From Dokdonia sp. (GTDB lineage Bacteria > Bacteroidota > Bacteroidia > Flavobacteriales > Flavobacteriaceae), in assembly GCA_023299935.1 (NCBI GenBank), contig JALZVV010000163.1, positions 1 through 34,065 on the forward strand: DNA of 34,065 nt. Direction: 5' to 3'. A program made the translations under genes and the position numbers. Each line of letters starts with the position of its first letter. Positions within the stretch are counted from its first letter, which is position 1. The notes beneath the pieces are model-generated. The model worked only from the letters and a program-made list of their open reading frames with translations. It ran no database searches and was not told the DNA's origin. Positions 9,050 to 16,864 of this stretch are shown in pieces.

Positions 9050-9529
9050 ATGAAAAAATCATTTCTATATAGTATAGTTGCTATACTTCTTATTAGTTGT
9101 GGCAGTAAAGCCCAAGAAAAACCGAAGGAAATTTTTCCTATTGAAAAAACAGACCAAGAATGGTCCCAAATTCTTACCCAAGAACAATATTATATACTCC
9201 GATTAGCAGGAACAGAAAGACCTCATAGTAGTATTCTTAACAAAAACTACAAAGAAGGTTCTTATCACTGCGCAGCCTGTGACGCACTTCTGTTTGAAAG
9301 TGAGCACAAATTTGATAGTGGCACGGGATGGCCTAGCTTTGATAGAGAGGTTGTTGGAGCTGTAGGATATAGCACAGATTATAAATTAGGATATGGTCGT
9401 TCTGAGGAGCACTGTGCCAACTGTGGCGGTCACTTAGGTCACGTATTTAGTGATGGGCCAAGAGAAACAACCGGTAAACGTCATTGTATTAATGGAGATG
9501 CCCTCGTATTCGTTCCTAAAAAAGGATAA
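9050..9529 (+). CDS. msrB: peptide-methionine (R)-S-oxide reductase, lipoprotein form
   Basis: Reduces methionine-R-sulfoxide in proteins. The 159-aa product has a signal peptide with lipobox ISC (Cys17), so this copy works in the periplasm or on a membrane. The SelR/MsrB fold shows the two zinc CxxC pairs (C74/C77 in YHCAAC, C122/C125 in HCANC), the FDSGTGWPSF motif and the catalytic Cys146 in KRHCINGDA, where most homologues read RYCINS. The second of the usual Cys pair is replaced (GTGWPS, without Cys), so the resolving thiol may differ from that of the next gene, which has GCGWPS. It is followed by a cytosolic paralogue 85 bp downstream. Confidence 0.95.
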   Translation: MKKSFLYSIVAILLISCGSKAQEKPKEIFPIEKTDQEWSQILTQEQYYILRLAGTERPHSSILNKNYKEGSYHCAACDALLFESEHKFDSGTGWPSFDREVVGAVGYSTDYKLGYGRSEEHCANCGGHLGHVFSDGPRETTGKRHCINGDALVFVPKKG

Positions 9530-9530
9530 A

Positions 9531-9557
9531 GAAGAAGAAGAAGAAGAAGAAGAAGAA
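9531..9557 (+). repeat. (GAA)9 trinucleotide microsatellite
   Basis: Nine perfect GAA units start one base after the stop codon of the first msrB and run into A6. The tract lies in the 85-bp spacer between the two msrB genes, where length changes would not shift a reading frame. Confidence 0.97.
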
Positions 9558-9614
9558 AAAACAATTAAGCCTTACAATTAGGTGGATGAGATTTCTGCCA
9601 TCGTATGAATTATT

Positions 9615-10010
9615 ATGAAAAAGTATCCCCTACATAAAACCGAAGCAGAGTGGTTGGAACAATTAGGCCCGGACCGCTATCGCATACTTAGAGAAAAAGG
9701 TACTGAACGCCCTTTTACAGGTAGTTACAATATGCACTCAGAGCAAGGGAACTATCACTGCGGTGCTTGCAATGAACAACTATTTGAGAGTAACACAAAG
9801 TTTGACAGTGGTTGCGGTTGGCCTAGTTTTGATGAATCGATTCCTGGTAAGGTTGAATACATTCGTGATACTACCCTCGGAATGATTAGAACAGAAATTC
9901 TTTGCGCTAACTGTGGTTCCCACTTAGGGCATGTTTTTAATGACGGACCTACACAAACAGGACAACGCTACTGCGTAAATAGCGCGAGTATTGATTTTAA
10001 TAACTCCTAA
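9615..10010 (+). CDS. msrB: peptide-methionine (R)-S-oxide reductase, cytosolic form
   Basis: A second MsrB of 131 aa without a signal peptide, hence cytoplasmic. It starts directly with the catalytic-domain helix (MKKYPLHKTEAEWLEQLGPDRYRILREKGTERPFTG). Zinc-binding pairs are C49/C52 (YHCGAC) and C97/C100 (LCANC). The catalytic Cys is C120 in QRYCVNSASI, and FDSGCGWPSF carries an additional Cys67 that can serve as the resolving residue. Alignment by eye shows that it is clearly paralogous to the upstream lipoprotein MsrB over the whole domain. The pair is probably co-transcribed and protects two compartments from oxidised methionine. Confidence 0.96.
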   Translation: MKKYPLHKTEAEWLEQLGPDRYRILREKGTERPFTGSYNMHSEQGNYHCGACNEQLFESNTKFDSGCGWPSFDESIPGKVEYIRDTTLGMIRTEILCANCGSHLGHVFNDGPTQTGQRYCVNSASIDFNNS

Positions 10011-10036
10011 GGAGAAACAAAACACTGCAACAAACT

Positions 10037-10528
10037 ATGAAAAAAATATTTGCGCTATTAATCCTCTCAGTATTTTTACTATCAGCCTGCACGAGTGCAG
10101 ATGATAATGTAGATTTTGACACTATTGGACAAACTTTTGAGTTCACCACCACTTTCAATAACGCTAATGACTTTAATCAATTCTTTGTATTTGACCAAGA
10201 CATTGTGCAATCTGACGTTGTCTTAATGTTTAGAAGAGATGGCATTGCTAACGGATTAGAAATTTGGGAGCCATTACCTACCGCATCTTTTTTCTTTTTT
10301 AATAATTCTACCGGGGCGATAGAAGGCTTTTTGAATTATATTTTTAATTTTACTATTGCAGATGTACAAGTAATTCTAAATAGTGATGATCCCCAACTAG
10401 CAGGTCCAGAATTTACAGATAATCAGAGATTTAGAATTGTTGTTGTGCCATCAGATTTTGCATTAAACACAGAGGTGGATTTGCTAAACTTTAATGCCCT
10501 CTCCGAAGCTTTGAATTTAGAATTCTAA
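10037..10528 (+). CDS. small lipoprotein of unknown function
   Basis: Protein of 163 aa with a lipoprotein signal (MKKIFALLILSVFLLSAC, Cys18) and a beta-rich body containing many Phe and Asn residues (FEFTTTFNNANDFNQFFVFDQDI; TASFFFFNNSTGAIEGFLNYIFNF). I do not recognise a domain with a known role. It starts 26 bp after the second msrB in the same direction and may share its transcript. The protein is likely anchored in the outer membrane. Confidence 0.75.
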   Translation: MKKIFALLILSVFLLSACTSADDNVDFDTIGQTFEFTTTFNNANDFNQFFVFDQDIVQSDVVLMFRRDGIANGLEIWEPLPTASFFFFNNSTGAIEGFLNYIFNFTIADVQVILNSDDPQLAGPEFTDNQRFRIVVVPSDFALNTEVDLLNFNALSEALNLEF

Positions 10529-10628
10529 GAATATCTTTACTATATCAATTTGACAAAAGCGATACATCTTATATTGGATACACAACATAACTCATTCAAG
10601 TAAGTTTCAAAATTCGGTGGAATATCCG

Positions 10629-10636
10629 TAATTTTG
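10629..10636 (+). promoter_or_regulatory. candidate -7 element for lpdA
   Basis: TAATTTTG fits the TAnnTTTG consensus and lies 34 bp before the ATG at 10671. The -33 TTG is not clear, so this is a partial match. Confidence 0.35.
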
Positions 10637-10670
10637 CCACAGCAAAAATTAGACAAAAAAATATCAAGAT

Positions 10671-12047
10671 ATGAGTAAATACGATCTTATCGTTTTAGGA
10701 AGTGGCCCTGGAGGTTATGTTACAGCTATTAGAGCTTCACAACTAGGTCTTAAGACGGCTGTTGTAGAAAAAGAAAGTTTAGGTGGCGTATGTCTTAACT
10801 GGGGATGTATCCCCACAAAAGCCTTACTTAAGAGTGCTCAAGTATTTGAATATTTAAAGCACGCCGAAGATTACGGACTTAAAGTAGAAGGTGCAGACAA
10901 AGATTTTACAGCAGTAGTAAAACGCAGTCGTGGCGTAGCAGATGGAATGAGCAAAGGAGTGCAGTTCCTAATGAAAAAGAATAAAATAGACGTTATAGAA
11001 GGATATGGCAAAGTAAAGCCAGGTAAGAAAGTAGATGTAGATGGCAAGGAGTATAGTGCAGATCATATTATTATCGCTACAGGAGCTCGCTCTCGCAATT
11101 TGCCTAGTTTACCGCAAGATGGAGAAACAGTAATAGGGTACCGTCAAGCAATGACTTTAGCTAAGCAACCTAAATCTATGGTAGTCGTAGGTTCTGGAGC
11201 AATAGGTGTTGAGTTTGCTAGTTTCTATAACTCTATGGGAACAGACGTAACTGTTGTTGAGTATATGCCTAATATTGTCCCTGTAGAAGACAATGATATT
11301 TCAAAGCAGTTTGAGCGTTCTTTAAAAAAGGCAGGAATTAAGATAATGACCAATAGCTCTGTTGAGAAAGTTGAGAAAACTAAAGACGGAATCAAAGCAA
11401 CGGTTAAAACTAAAAAGGGAGAAGAAACCTTAGAAGCAGATATCGTACTATCTGCAGTAGGAATTAAAACTAATATCGAAAACATTGGATTAGAAGATGT
11501 AGGTATTGTTGTAGATAAAGACAAGATTATTGTAAACGATTGGTACCAAACTAATATTCCGGGATACTATGCAATAGGTGATGTAACACCTGGACCTGCT
11601 CTTGCTCACGTAGCCAGTGCAGAAGGCATCCTCTGTGTAGAGAAAATTGCAGGACAGCACGTAGAGGCCATAGATTACGGCAACATCCCAGGATGTACTT
11701 ATGCTACTCCAGAAATTGCTTCTGTAGGTATGACAGAAAAGCAGGCTAAAGACGCTGGATACGAACTTAAAGTAGGTAAATTTCCATTCTCTGCCTCAGG
11801 TAAAGCCAGTGCTGCGGGTACTAAAGATGGTTTTGTAAAAGTAATCTTCGATGCTAAGTACGGTGAGTGGTTAGGCTGCCATATGATTGGAGCCGGCGTG
11901 ACAGATATGATAGCAGAGGCTGTTTTAGGGCGTAAGCTAGAGACTACAGGTCACGAAGTGCTTAAAGCGATTCATCCACACCCAACAATGAGTGAGGCAG
12001 TTATGGAAGCTGTTGCAGATGCCTATGATGAAGTGATTCACTTATAA
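10671..12047 (+). CDS. lpdA: dihydrolipoyl dehydrogenase (E3)
   Basis: FAD-dependent pyridine nucleotide-disulfide oxidoreductase that reoxidises dihydrolipoamide in the 2-oxoacid dehydrogenase and glycine-cleavage complexes. The 458-aa protein has the FAD Rossmann motif GSGPGGY (10-16), the redox-active disulfide GGVCLNWGCIPTK (Cys41/Cys46), the NAD-binding motif VVGSGAIGVEFASF (about 175-188) and the C-terminal dimer-interface active-site HPHPTMSEAV. The length is normal and all key residues are present. It stands alone, with no E1 or E2 gene beside it, so it probably serves several complexes. A strong hairpin follows 22 bp after the stop. Confidence 0.96.
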   Translation: MSKYDLIVLGSGPGGYVTAIRASQLGLKTAVVEKESLGGVCLNWGCIPTKALLKSAQVFEYLKHAEDYGLKVEGADKDFTAVVKRSRGVADGMSKGVQFLMKKNKIDVIEGYGKVKPGKKVDVDGKEYSADHIIIATGARSRNLPSLPQDGETVIGYRQAMTLAKQPKSMVVVGSGAIGVEFASFYNSMGTDVTVVEYMPNIVPVEDNDISKQFERSLKKAGIKIMTNSSVEKVEKTKDGIKATVKTKKGEETLEADIVLSAVGIKTNIENIGLEDVGIVVDKDKIIVNDWYQTNIPGYYAIGDVTPGPALAHVASAEGILCVEKIAGQHVEAIDYGNIPGCTYATPEIASVGMTEKQAKDAGYELKVGKFPFSASGKASAAGTKDGFVKVIFDAKYGEWLGCHMIGAGVTDMIAEAVLGRKLETTGHEVLKAIHPHPTMSEAVMEAVADAYDEVIHL

Positions 12048-12058
12048 TATACTTTTGT

Positions 12059-12072
12059 CGCTTTCGCGAAAA
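12059..12072. repeat. palindrome copy after lpdA
   Basis: CGCTTTCGCGAAAA keeps 12 of the 14 core bases (GCTTTCGCGAAA). It sits between the lpdA stop and the terminator stem that begins at 12070, so the two elements touch. Confidence 0.7.
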
Positions 12073-12107
12073 CAATAAACCCTGCCAAATGGCAGGGTTT
12101 ATTGTTT
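12070..12107. terminator. bidirectional terminator between lpdA and the VWA gene
   Basis: A perfect 17-bp stem (AAACAATAAACCCTGCC / GGCAGGGTTTATTGTTT) with an AAAT loop, lying between convergent genes. A decayed relative of the same sequence is found at 14369-14406, beyond the other end of the VWA gene. Confidence 0.88.
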
Positions 12108-12120
12108 ATATGCTAACGCA

Positions 12121-14271
12121 CTATTTAGCCTTCACTAAACGTATAAATTCGGCACGAAAACCATCTTCATCCTTACCTCTTCCAGAATTTGCCAGCGTGA
12201 CTAAATCTTCTTGCTTTATATCCTTAACAAATTTTGAATCTCGAAGCTTCATTCCAAACATAGCAACAGCACTCATAAACCTAAAATCCTCAGTCAATGT
12301 ATCATTAGTTGTATTTTTAACTACATGTTCCATCAACTTACTCTTGTTACCCGCTGGCTCTTTATAGCGTAACTTTACAGTGAGCAACTCATCAACTAAG
12401 CCCGGTGCGACATTTTGATACTTTAAAGCATCACCATCAACTGGGCTATAGACTGATTGTACAGGTACTACTTCATACAAGGCTGTTACGGTATGTCCGG
12501 CACCAATTTCGCCAGCATCTTTGGTATCATCTTTAAAATCTTCATTATTTAATAATCTGTTTTCATACCCTATTAATCGGTATGATTTTACTACAGCCGG
12601 GTTAAACTCTACTTGGATTTTTACATCCTTTGCAATGGTGTGCAAAGTTCCAGAAAACTCTTTCCCAAGAAATTTATGGGCTTCTTGCATTGTATCTATA
12701 TACGCATAATTCCCATTGCCTTTGTCTGCTAGCGTTTCTAGTTTAGAGTCCTTATAATTGCCCATACCAAAACCTATACAGGTCAAAAACACTCCAGATT
12801 CTCGCTTTTCTTCAATAAGCGTCTCCATAGCTTTGTCGCTATTCATCCCAACATTAAAGTCCCCATCTGTGGCGAGTATAATCCTGTTATTTCCTTTCTT
12901 TTTGAAGTTTTGTTGCGCCAATTTATAAGCCAATTCGATTCCTTGTCCACCAGCTGTAGATCCTCCCGCATTTAAGTTATTTATTGCATTCATTATTTTT
13001 TCCTTCTCATTGCCACTTGTTGGTTCTAATACAACACCCGCCGCTCCAGCATATACAACTATCGACACTTTATCTTGTTCTCTTAATTTTTTCACCAAAA
13101 CCTGAAAAGCACTTTTAAGCAAGGGTAATTTATTAGCATAAGACATTGATCCTGAAATATCAATGAGAAAAGTAAGATTAGATGCTGGAAGTTCATCGGT
13201 ATTGATTTCCTTTCCTTTAAGTCCTATTTTCATTAATAAGCTTTCTTTATTCCATGGCGTTTGAGCTACTTCTGTATGCACAGCAAAAAGTTTTTCATCT
13301 TGTGGAGTGGCATAATCATAATCAAAGTAGTTTACCATCTCCTCTATCTTAACAGCGTCTAATGGGATATCCTGACCATTGTTAATCATCCTACGAACAT
13401 TACTATAGGAAGCTCGATCAACATCTATAGAGAATGTAGATAAAGGATCATAAGACACACTCTTAAACTCATTCTCAAATAAAGCTTTATAACTCTCGTC
13501 ATTCTCTACGCGATAGTTACCGCGCACAGTATTTATTACAACACATCGCTTTCCATCCAGGTTTCCGAAAAGTTTTTTGGCTCTAACAGGATTATACGAT
13601 ACTTTATGATCGATGTTTTCAGTATCCATTCCTTCTATTAAATCGTTTAAGGAAGGATGAATAAGAACACCGTCTACGATGTATGCCGTTTCTTTGATAG
13701 ATTTGTTACCGGCATTTTTATTATTAGTTTCAGGCACTATGCTATTTTCTAGTTGATTAAGTGCTTTGTGATTTTTTCTATTGCCATTTGATAAAGCGCT
13801 TATACCTCGTATTACGATATTTGAAGCATTTCCCGCTGTACCACTTGCTGAAGATATTTGAACCCCAGAAGCCTTCCCAGCCAATCTTCTCGCAACTTTT
13901 TTGGATCGAACTTCGCTTACAGAATAACCTAATGCTTTACTCTCCCTACTGATTCCTTGTGCAAGTACAACGACCTCATCCAGTTGATTGTCGCTAGCCA
14001 GTGCTATATTAATGATTGTTTGATCGCCCACAACTACTTCTTGAGTGGAGAAGCCCACATAAGAATATACTAAAACATCAGTTTTTGAGGCGGTGATGGC
14101 ATATTTTCCATCAAAATCTGTGGTAGTACTACCTTTTCCTCCTTTGATATAAACTATGGCCCCCGGCAATGGACCATTCCCTTCAGATACAGTTCCTGTA
14201 ATTGTTTTTGCTTGTGCTAATAATACTGTCTGGAATAGAAGTAATACTGCTAATTGTACTATGGTTTTCAT
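12121..14271 (-). CDS. chimeric CarboxypepD_reg / partial TonB-plug / VWA (YfbK-like) protein
   Basis: Secreted or envelope protein of 716 aa with a signal peptide (MKTIVQLAVLLLFQTVLLAQ). In order: a carboxypeptidase-regulatory-like beta domain (about 22-95, TITGTVSEGNGPLPGAIVYIKG...FDGKYAI); a TonB-receptor plug-like stretch (about 118-255) with recognisable GKASGVQI, NIVIRGISAL, YIVDGV and INTVRG pieces but no beta-barrel; the YfbK N-terminal VWF segment (about 265-360, PLSTFSIDVDRASYSNVRR); a VWA domain with an intact MIDAS DISGS (371-375); and the YfbK C-terminal DUF3520-like region (about 545-715). The first two domains normally open a SusC-type receptor, so this is a domain fusion. The function is unknown; metal-dependent adhesion or complex assembly at the envelope is plausible. 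Confidence 0.88.
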   Translation of the reverse strand: MKTIVQLAVLLLFQTVLLAQAKTITGTVSEGNGPLPGAIVYIKGGKGSTTTDFDGKYAITASKTDVLVYSYVGFSTQEVVVGDQTIINIALASDNQLDEVVVLAQGISRESKALGYSVSEVRSKKVARRLAGKASGVQISSASGTAGNASNIVIRGISALSNGNRKNHKALNQLENSIVPETNNKNAGNKSIKETAYIVDGVLIHPSLNDLIEGMDTENIDHKVSYNPVRAKKLFGNLDGKRCVVINTVRGNYRVENDESYKALFENEFKSVSYDPLSTFSIDVDRASYSNVRRMINNGQDIPLDAVKIEEMVNYFDYDYATPQDEKLFAVHTEVAQTPWNKESLLMKIGLKGKEINTDELPASNLTFLIDISGSMSYANKLPLLKSAFQVLVKKLREQDKVSIVVYAGAAGVVLEPTSGNEKEKIMNAINNLNAGGSTAGGQGIELAYKLAQQNFKKKGNNRIILATDGDFNVGMNSDKAMETLIEEKRESGVFLTCIGFGMGNYKDSKLETLADKGNGNYAYIDTMQEAHKFLGKEFSGTLHTIAKDVKIQVEFNPAVVKSYRLIGYENRLLNNEDFKDDTKDAGEIGAGHTVTALYEVVPVQSVYSPVDGDALKYQNVAPGLVDELLTVKLRYKEPAGNKSKLMEHVVKNTTNDTLTEDFRFMSAVAMFGMKLRDSKFVKDIKQEDLVTLANSGRGKDEDGFRAEFIRLVKAK

Positions 14272-14294
14272 AAGATTAGATTTTAAATTCCTTC

Positions 14295-14302
14295 CAAACT
14301 TA
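14295..14302 (-). promoter_or_regulatory. -7 element of the VWA-chimera gene
   Basis: On the minus strand this reads TAAGTTTG, a match to TAnnTTTG, 24 bp before the ATG. No TTG is found at the -33 position. Instead a pair of direct repeats lies upstream, which suggests an activator-dependent promoter. Confidence 0.5.
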
Positions 14303-14330
14303 TAACTACCTACTTGCTTCTAAAACGATT

Positions 14331-14361
14331 AATGAGCGAACTCACCTTTTCAATGAGTGAA
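14331..14361 (-). promoter_or_regulatory. direct-repeat operator, 21-bp spacing
   Basis: Two copies of a 10-mer, AATGAGCGAA (14331-14340) and AATGAGTGAA (14352-14361), start exactly 21 bp apart. On the transcribed strand they read TTCRCTCATT-N11-TTCRCTCATT. Two-turn spacing upstream of a promoter lacking a -33 box is typical of sites for LytTR-type or other tandem-binding activators. The regulator is not in the window. Confidence 0.5.
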
Positions 14362-14368
14362 AGCGTTA

Positions 14369-14406
14369 CAACAATAAAACCCCACCATATGGCAGGGTTG
14401 TGTTAT
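14369..14406 (-). terminator. weak terminator-like hairpin, relative of the one at 12070
   Basis: CAATAAAACCCCACCATATGGCAGGGTTGTGTTATT forms an imperfect stem and closely resembles the perfect hairpin at 12070-12107. It is 3' of the small barrel-like gene on the minus strand. Confidence 0.45.
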
Positions 14407-14425
14407 TTATATGATAAATCAATAC

Positions 14426-14980
14426 TTAAAACAGGATGTATTGAAATTTAATATCCAATAAAGGTGATGTATAATTTTCTGTTTCTTGAGCAAATACTTG
14501 GCCCACCCCAAAAGCCAATTCAAAATGGATGTTATCTACAATGTTACGGCGTAAGCCATATTTGACACCTACCACCACTCCTGGATCGATATCTACACGA
14601 TTATCGTTAGAAGAAGAAAGTACATCAGACACATAAAAAAGCTCTCCACTCAAATAGTTCCCTACATTATGTGCAATATTTTTCCCTTTATCAGATCTTC
14701 TTTTTCTGTTGTGATACCATCTGGGCTCAAGACCAAAAGTTGTAGTCGCTATATAGCGTACATCACCATCTAAACCTTGAAAAAAGCCAGCTTCATAAAA
14801 AACCAAACTATTTACTGTAAAAGCTTTATCTACTGTCAATTCATAATTAAGTCCAGCTCCAAATAATTGAAGATTAACTCCGAAATTACTTTCTACATCG
14901 TCTTGACTATGCAAATTTGCAGCAATTAGTATTCCTATTATAAAATGACAAATTCCTAATCTTTGTTGCATAATGGTCAT
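14426..14980 (-). CDS. small outer-membrane beta-barrel-like protein
   Basis: Protein of 184 aa with a signal peptide ending near LHSQ. The body alternates polar and hydrophobic residues and is rich in aromatic residues and Gly (NFGVNLQLFGAGLNYELTV, ATTTFGLEPRWYHNRKRR, DPGVVVGVKYGLRR, FELAFGVGQVFA) and ends in an aromatic residue (FQYILF), as outer-membrane barrels do. About 8 strands are possible. No specific family is recognised. The start is ATG at 14980 or a second ATG three codons later. It precedes the VWA-chimera gene on the same strand, but the operator and weak terminator between them argue for separate transcription. Confidence 0.65.
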   Translation of the reverse strand: MTIMQQRLGICHFIIGILIAANLHSQDDVESNFGVNLQLFGAGLNYELTVDKAFTVNSLVFYEAGFFQGLDGDVRYIATTTFGLEPRWYHNRKRRSDKGKNIAHNVGNYLSGELFYVSDVLSSSNDNRVDIDPGVVVGVKYGLRRNIVDNIHFELAFGVGQVFAQETENYTSPLLDIKFQYILF

Positions 14981-14983
14981 TAA

Positions 14984-15000
14984 TCCTTTCGCGCAAGCGA
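14984..15000. repeat. degenerate palindrome copy between rny and the barrel gene
   Basis: CCTTTCGCGCAAGCGA matches the GCTTTCGCGAAAGCG core with two differences. It fills almost all of the 24-bp spacer between the rny stop and the next gene's start. Confidence 0.5.
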
Positions 15001-15004
15001 GATA

Positions 15005-16570
15005 TTACTTCGCAATATTCACAGCTCTTGTCTCCCGTATTACGGTTACTTTAACCTGACCAGGATAGGTCATATCTGTTTGTATTTTTTGAGAGATTTC
15101 AAAGGATAGAGCCGCTGCTTTATCATCATTTACTTTCTCACTCTCTACAATCACACGAAGTTCGCGTCCTGCCTGGATAGCATAAGCTTTCTTAACACCA
15201 TTAAACCCAAAGGCAATATCTTCCAAATCTTTAAGGCGCTGTATGTATGAGTCCAATACTTGACGGCGCGCGCCAGGGCGTGCTCCGCTTATGGCATCAC
15301 ACACCTGAACGATAGGAGATAATAAACTCGTCATCTCTATCTCATCGTGGTGCGCTCCAATGGCATTACATACATCTGGTTTTTCACCATACTTCTCGGC
15401 CCATTGCATTCCTAAGATTGCGTGAGGCGTTTCTGTCTCTGTATCTGGCACTTTACCAATATCGTGTAAGAGTCCAGCTCTTTTAGCTAGTTTAGGATTC
15501 ACACCTAGCTCTGCTGCCATAACACTACAAAGCTTAGCTACTTCCCTACTGTGTTGTAGTAAATTCTGTCCGTAAGAAGAACGATATTTCATACGACCTA
15601 CCGCTTTAATAAGCGCAGGATTCAACCCGTGAATTCCTAAGTCAATTACCGTACGCTTACCTACTTCTACAATCTCTTGTTCGATTTGCTTAGTGGTCTT
15701 ACGCACTACCTCTTCTATACGCGCTGGGTGAATACGACCGTCTGTCACCAGTTTATGTAGTGATAATCGTGCAATCTCTCTGCGTACACTATCAAAACAG
15801 GAAAGAATAATAGCATCTGGCGTATCATCTACAATAATCTCTACTCCTGTTGCTGCTTCAATAGCTCGTATGTTTCTACCTTCACGGCCTATAATTCTAC
15901 CTTTTACATCATCACTTTCTAGGTTAAATACAGAGACACAATTCTCTACAGACTCTTCTGTTCCTATACGCTGTATAGTGGTAATAATTACTTTTTTTGC
16001 TTCTTGCTCTGCAGTCATCTTTGCCTCTTCCATAGCTGCTTGGATATGCCCCATTGCATCAGTCTTTGCCTTCTCTTTAAGAGACTCCATCAGTTGCTCC
16101 TTTGCTACATCTGCAGAGAGTCCAGAGATAACCTCTAGCTGTTGCACTTGATTGCTGTGCATTTTCTCTACTTCGGTCTGTTTCTTCTCTAAGAAAACAA
16201 GGCGCTTTTCGTAATCCTTAGTTTTATCTTCTAGAGTTTGGTTGAGTTTTTTGTTTCGCGCAAGCTCACTACTTACCTGTGACTCTTTATCACGAGCACG
16301 TTTCTCTGCCTCAGACATTTTTTTATCCTTGCTACGTATTACTTTTTCATGCTCTGCCTTAAGCTCAATAAACTTTTCTTTGGCCTGGAGCATTTTATCC
16401 TTCTTAAGGGACTCTCCCTCTAGTTGAGCTTCTTTTAAAATGCCTTTTGCACTTTTCTTAGCGTCATTTATTATTTGAGAGGATTTATTGCGCTCTAACA
16501 TTTTGGCTATCAAAAAGCCTACAATTAAAGCAACAACTCCTACGATAATCAATAATATAGTATTATCCAT
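15005..16570 (-). CDS. rny: ribonuclease Y
   Basis: Membrane-anchored endoribonuclease that starts mRNA turnover. From the ATG at 16570 the product is 521 aa, the family's standard length. It has an N-terminal transmembrane helix ([22 protein letters not shown]), a long coiled coil (about 30-200), a KH RNA-binding domain ([28 protein letters not shown]) and an HD domain with the catalytic pair in LLHDIGK (His369/Asp370) and IGAHHDE downstream. The track extends 37 codons upstream into the 6S RNA leader region; that extension lacks family similarity and I reject it. The gene follows zapA and the putative 6S RNA on the same strand. Confidence 0.96.
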   Translation of the reverse strand: MDNTILLIIVGVVALIVGFLIAKMLERNKSSQIINDAKKSAKGILKEAQLEGESLKKDKMLQAKEKFIELKAEHEKVIRSKDKKMSEAEKRARDKESQVSSELARNKKLNQTLEDKTKDYEKRLVFLEKKQTEVEKMHSNQVQQLEVISGLSADVAKEQLMESLKEKAKTDAMGHIQAAMEEAKMTAEQEAKKVIITTIQRIGTEESVENCVSVFNLESDDVKGRIIGREGRNIRAIEAATGVEIIVDDTPDAIILSCFDSVRREIARLSLHKLVTDGRIHPARIEEVVRKTTKQIEQEIVEVGKRTVIDLGIHGLNPALIKAVGRMKYRSSYGQNLLQHSREVAKLCSVMAAELGVNPKLAKRAGLLHDIGKVPDTETETPHAILGMQWAEKYGEKPDVCNAIGAHHDEIEMTSLLSPIVQVCDAISGARPGARRQVLDSYIQRLKDLEDIAFGFNGVKKAYAIQAGRELRVIVESEKVNDDKAAALSFEISQKIQTDMTYPGQVKVTVIRETRAVNIAK

Positions 16571-16667
16571 GCGGTTGGTTTTTATATAGACATACTGGCT
16601 TAGAGTATGATTATAATGGTTAATAAAAGGCAATAAACCTTTTATGACATATCTAAAATATAGATAT

Positions 16668-16836
16668 AAAAAAGCCTGCATTAGTATGGGTTTTTGTATG
16701 AACTCCTAAAATAAGGATTAGAGCTAGCGGACTGATCAAGGATCCGTGACGAAGACGGCGTGCTTTTACAATCCAGATTCACTCTTTACAAAAAAATATC
16801 TGTTGAGTTCACCAAAAAAAAGACCAATGCAGGCAG
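16668..16836 (-). ncRNA. ssrS: probable 6S RNA
   Basis: About 167 nt between zapA and rny fold as one long irregular helix on the minus strand. The 5' end GCCUGCAUU (16834-16826) pairs perfectly with AAUGCAGGC (16682-16674), which is followed by U6. Moving inward, GGU/ACC, a U-run/A-run and GUGAACUC/GAGUUCAU (16811-16805 with 16705-16699) continue the stem. An asymmetric internal bubble then opens before GGAUU/AAUCC (16774-16770 with 16719-16715) closes an apical arm. A closing stem, central bubble and apical arm with this length are the 6S RNA plan, an RNA that binds RNA polymerase by mimicking an open promoter. Linkage to zapA is classic in Proteobacteria. Without a covariance search the name remains probable, not proven. 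Confidence 0.7.
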
Positions 16837-16864
16837 TAATATGCGTTGTATGTTTTAAAGAACG

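Noticed and set aside
11225-11524. 99-aa antisense ORF in lpdA and similar ORF-track lines opposite strong genes (for example 1778-2053, 5109-5498, 15870-16151, 27312-27671)
   Set aside because: These are shadows of well-supported genes on the other strand; their translations are Ser/Leu/Ile-rich and contain no domain.
16571-16681. 37-codon N-terminal extension of rny in the ORF track
   Set aside because: It overlaps the 3' end of the putative 6S RNA and has no family similarity. The ATG at 16570 gives the standard 521-aa RNase Y with an N-terminal membrane helix.
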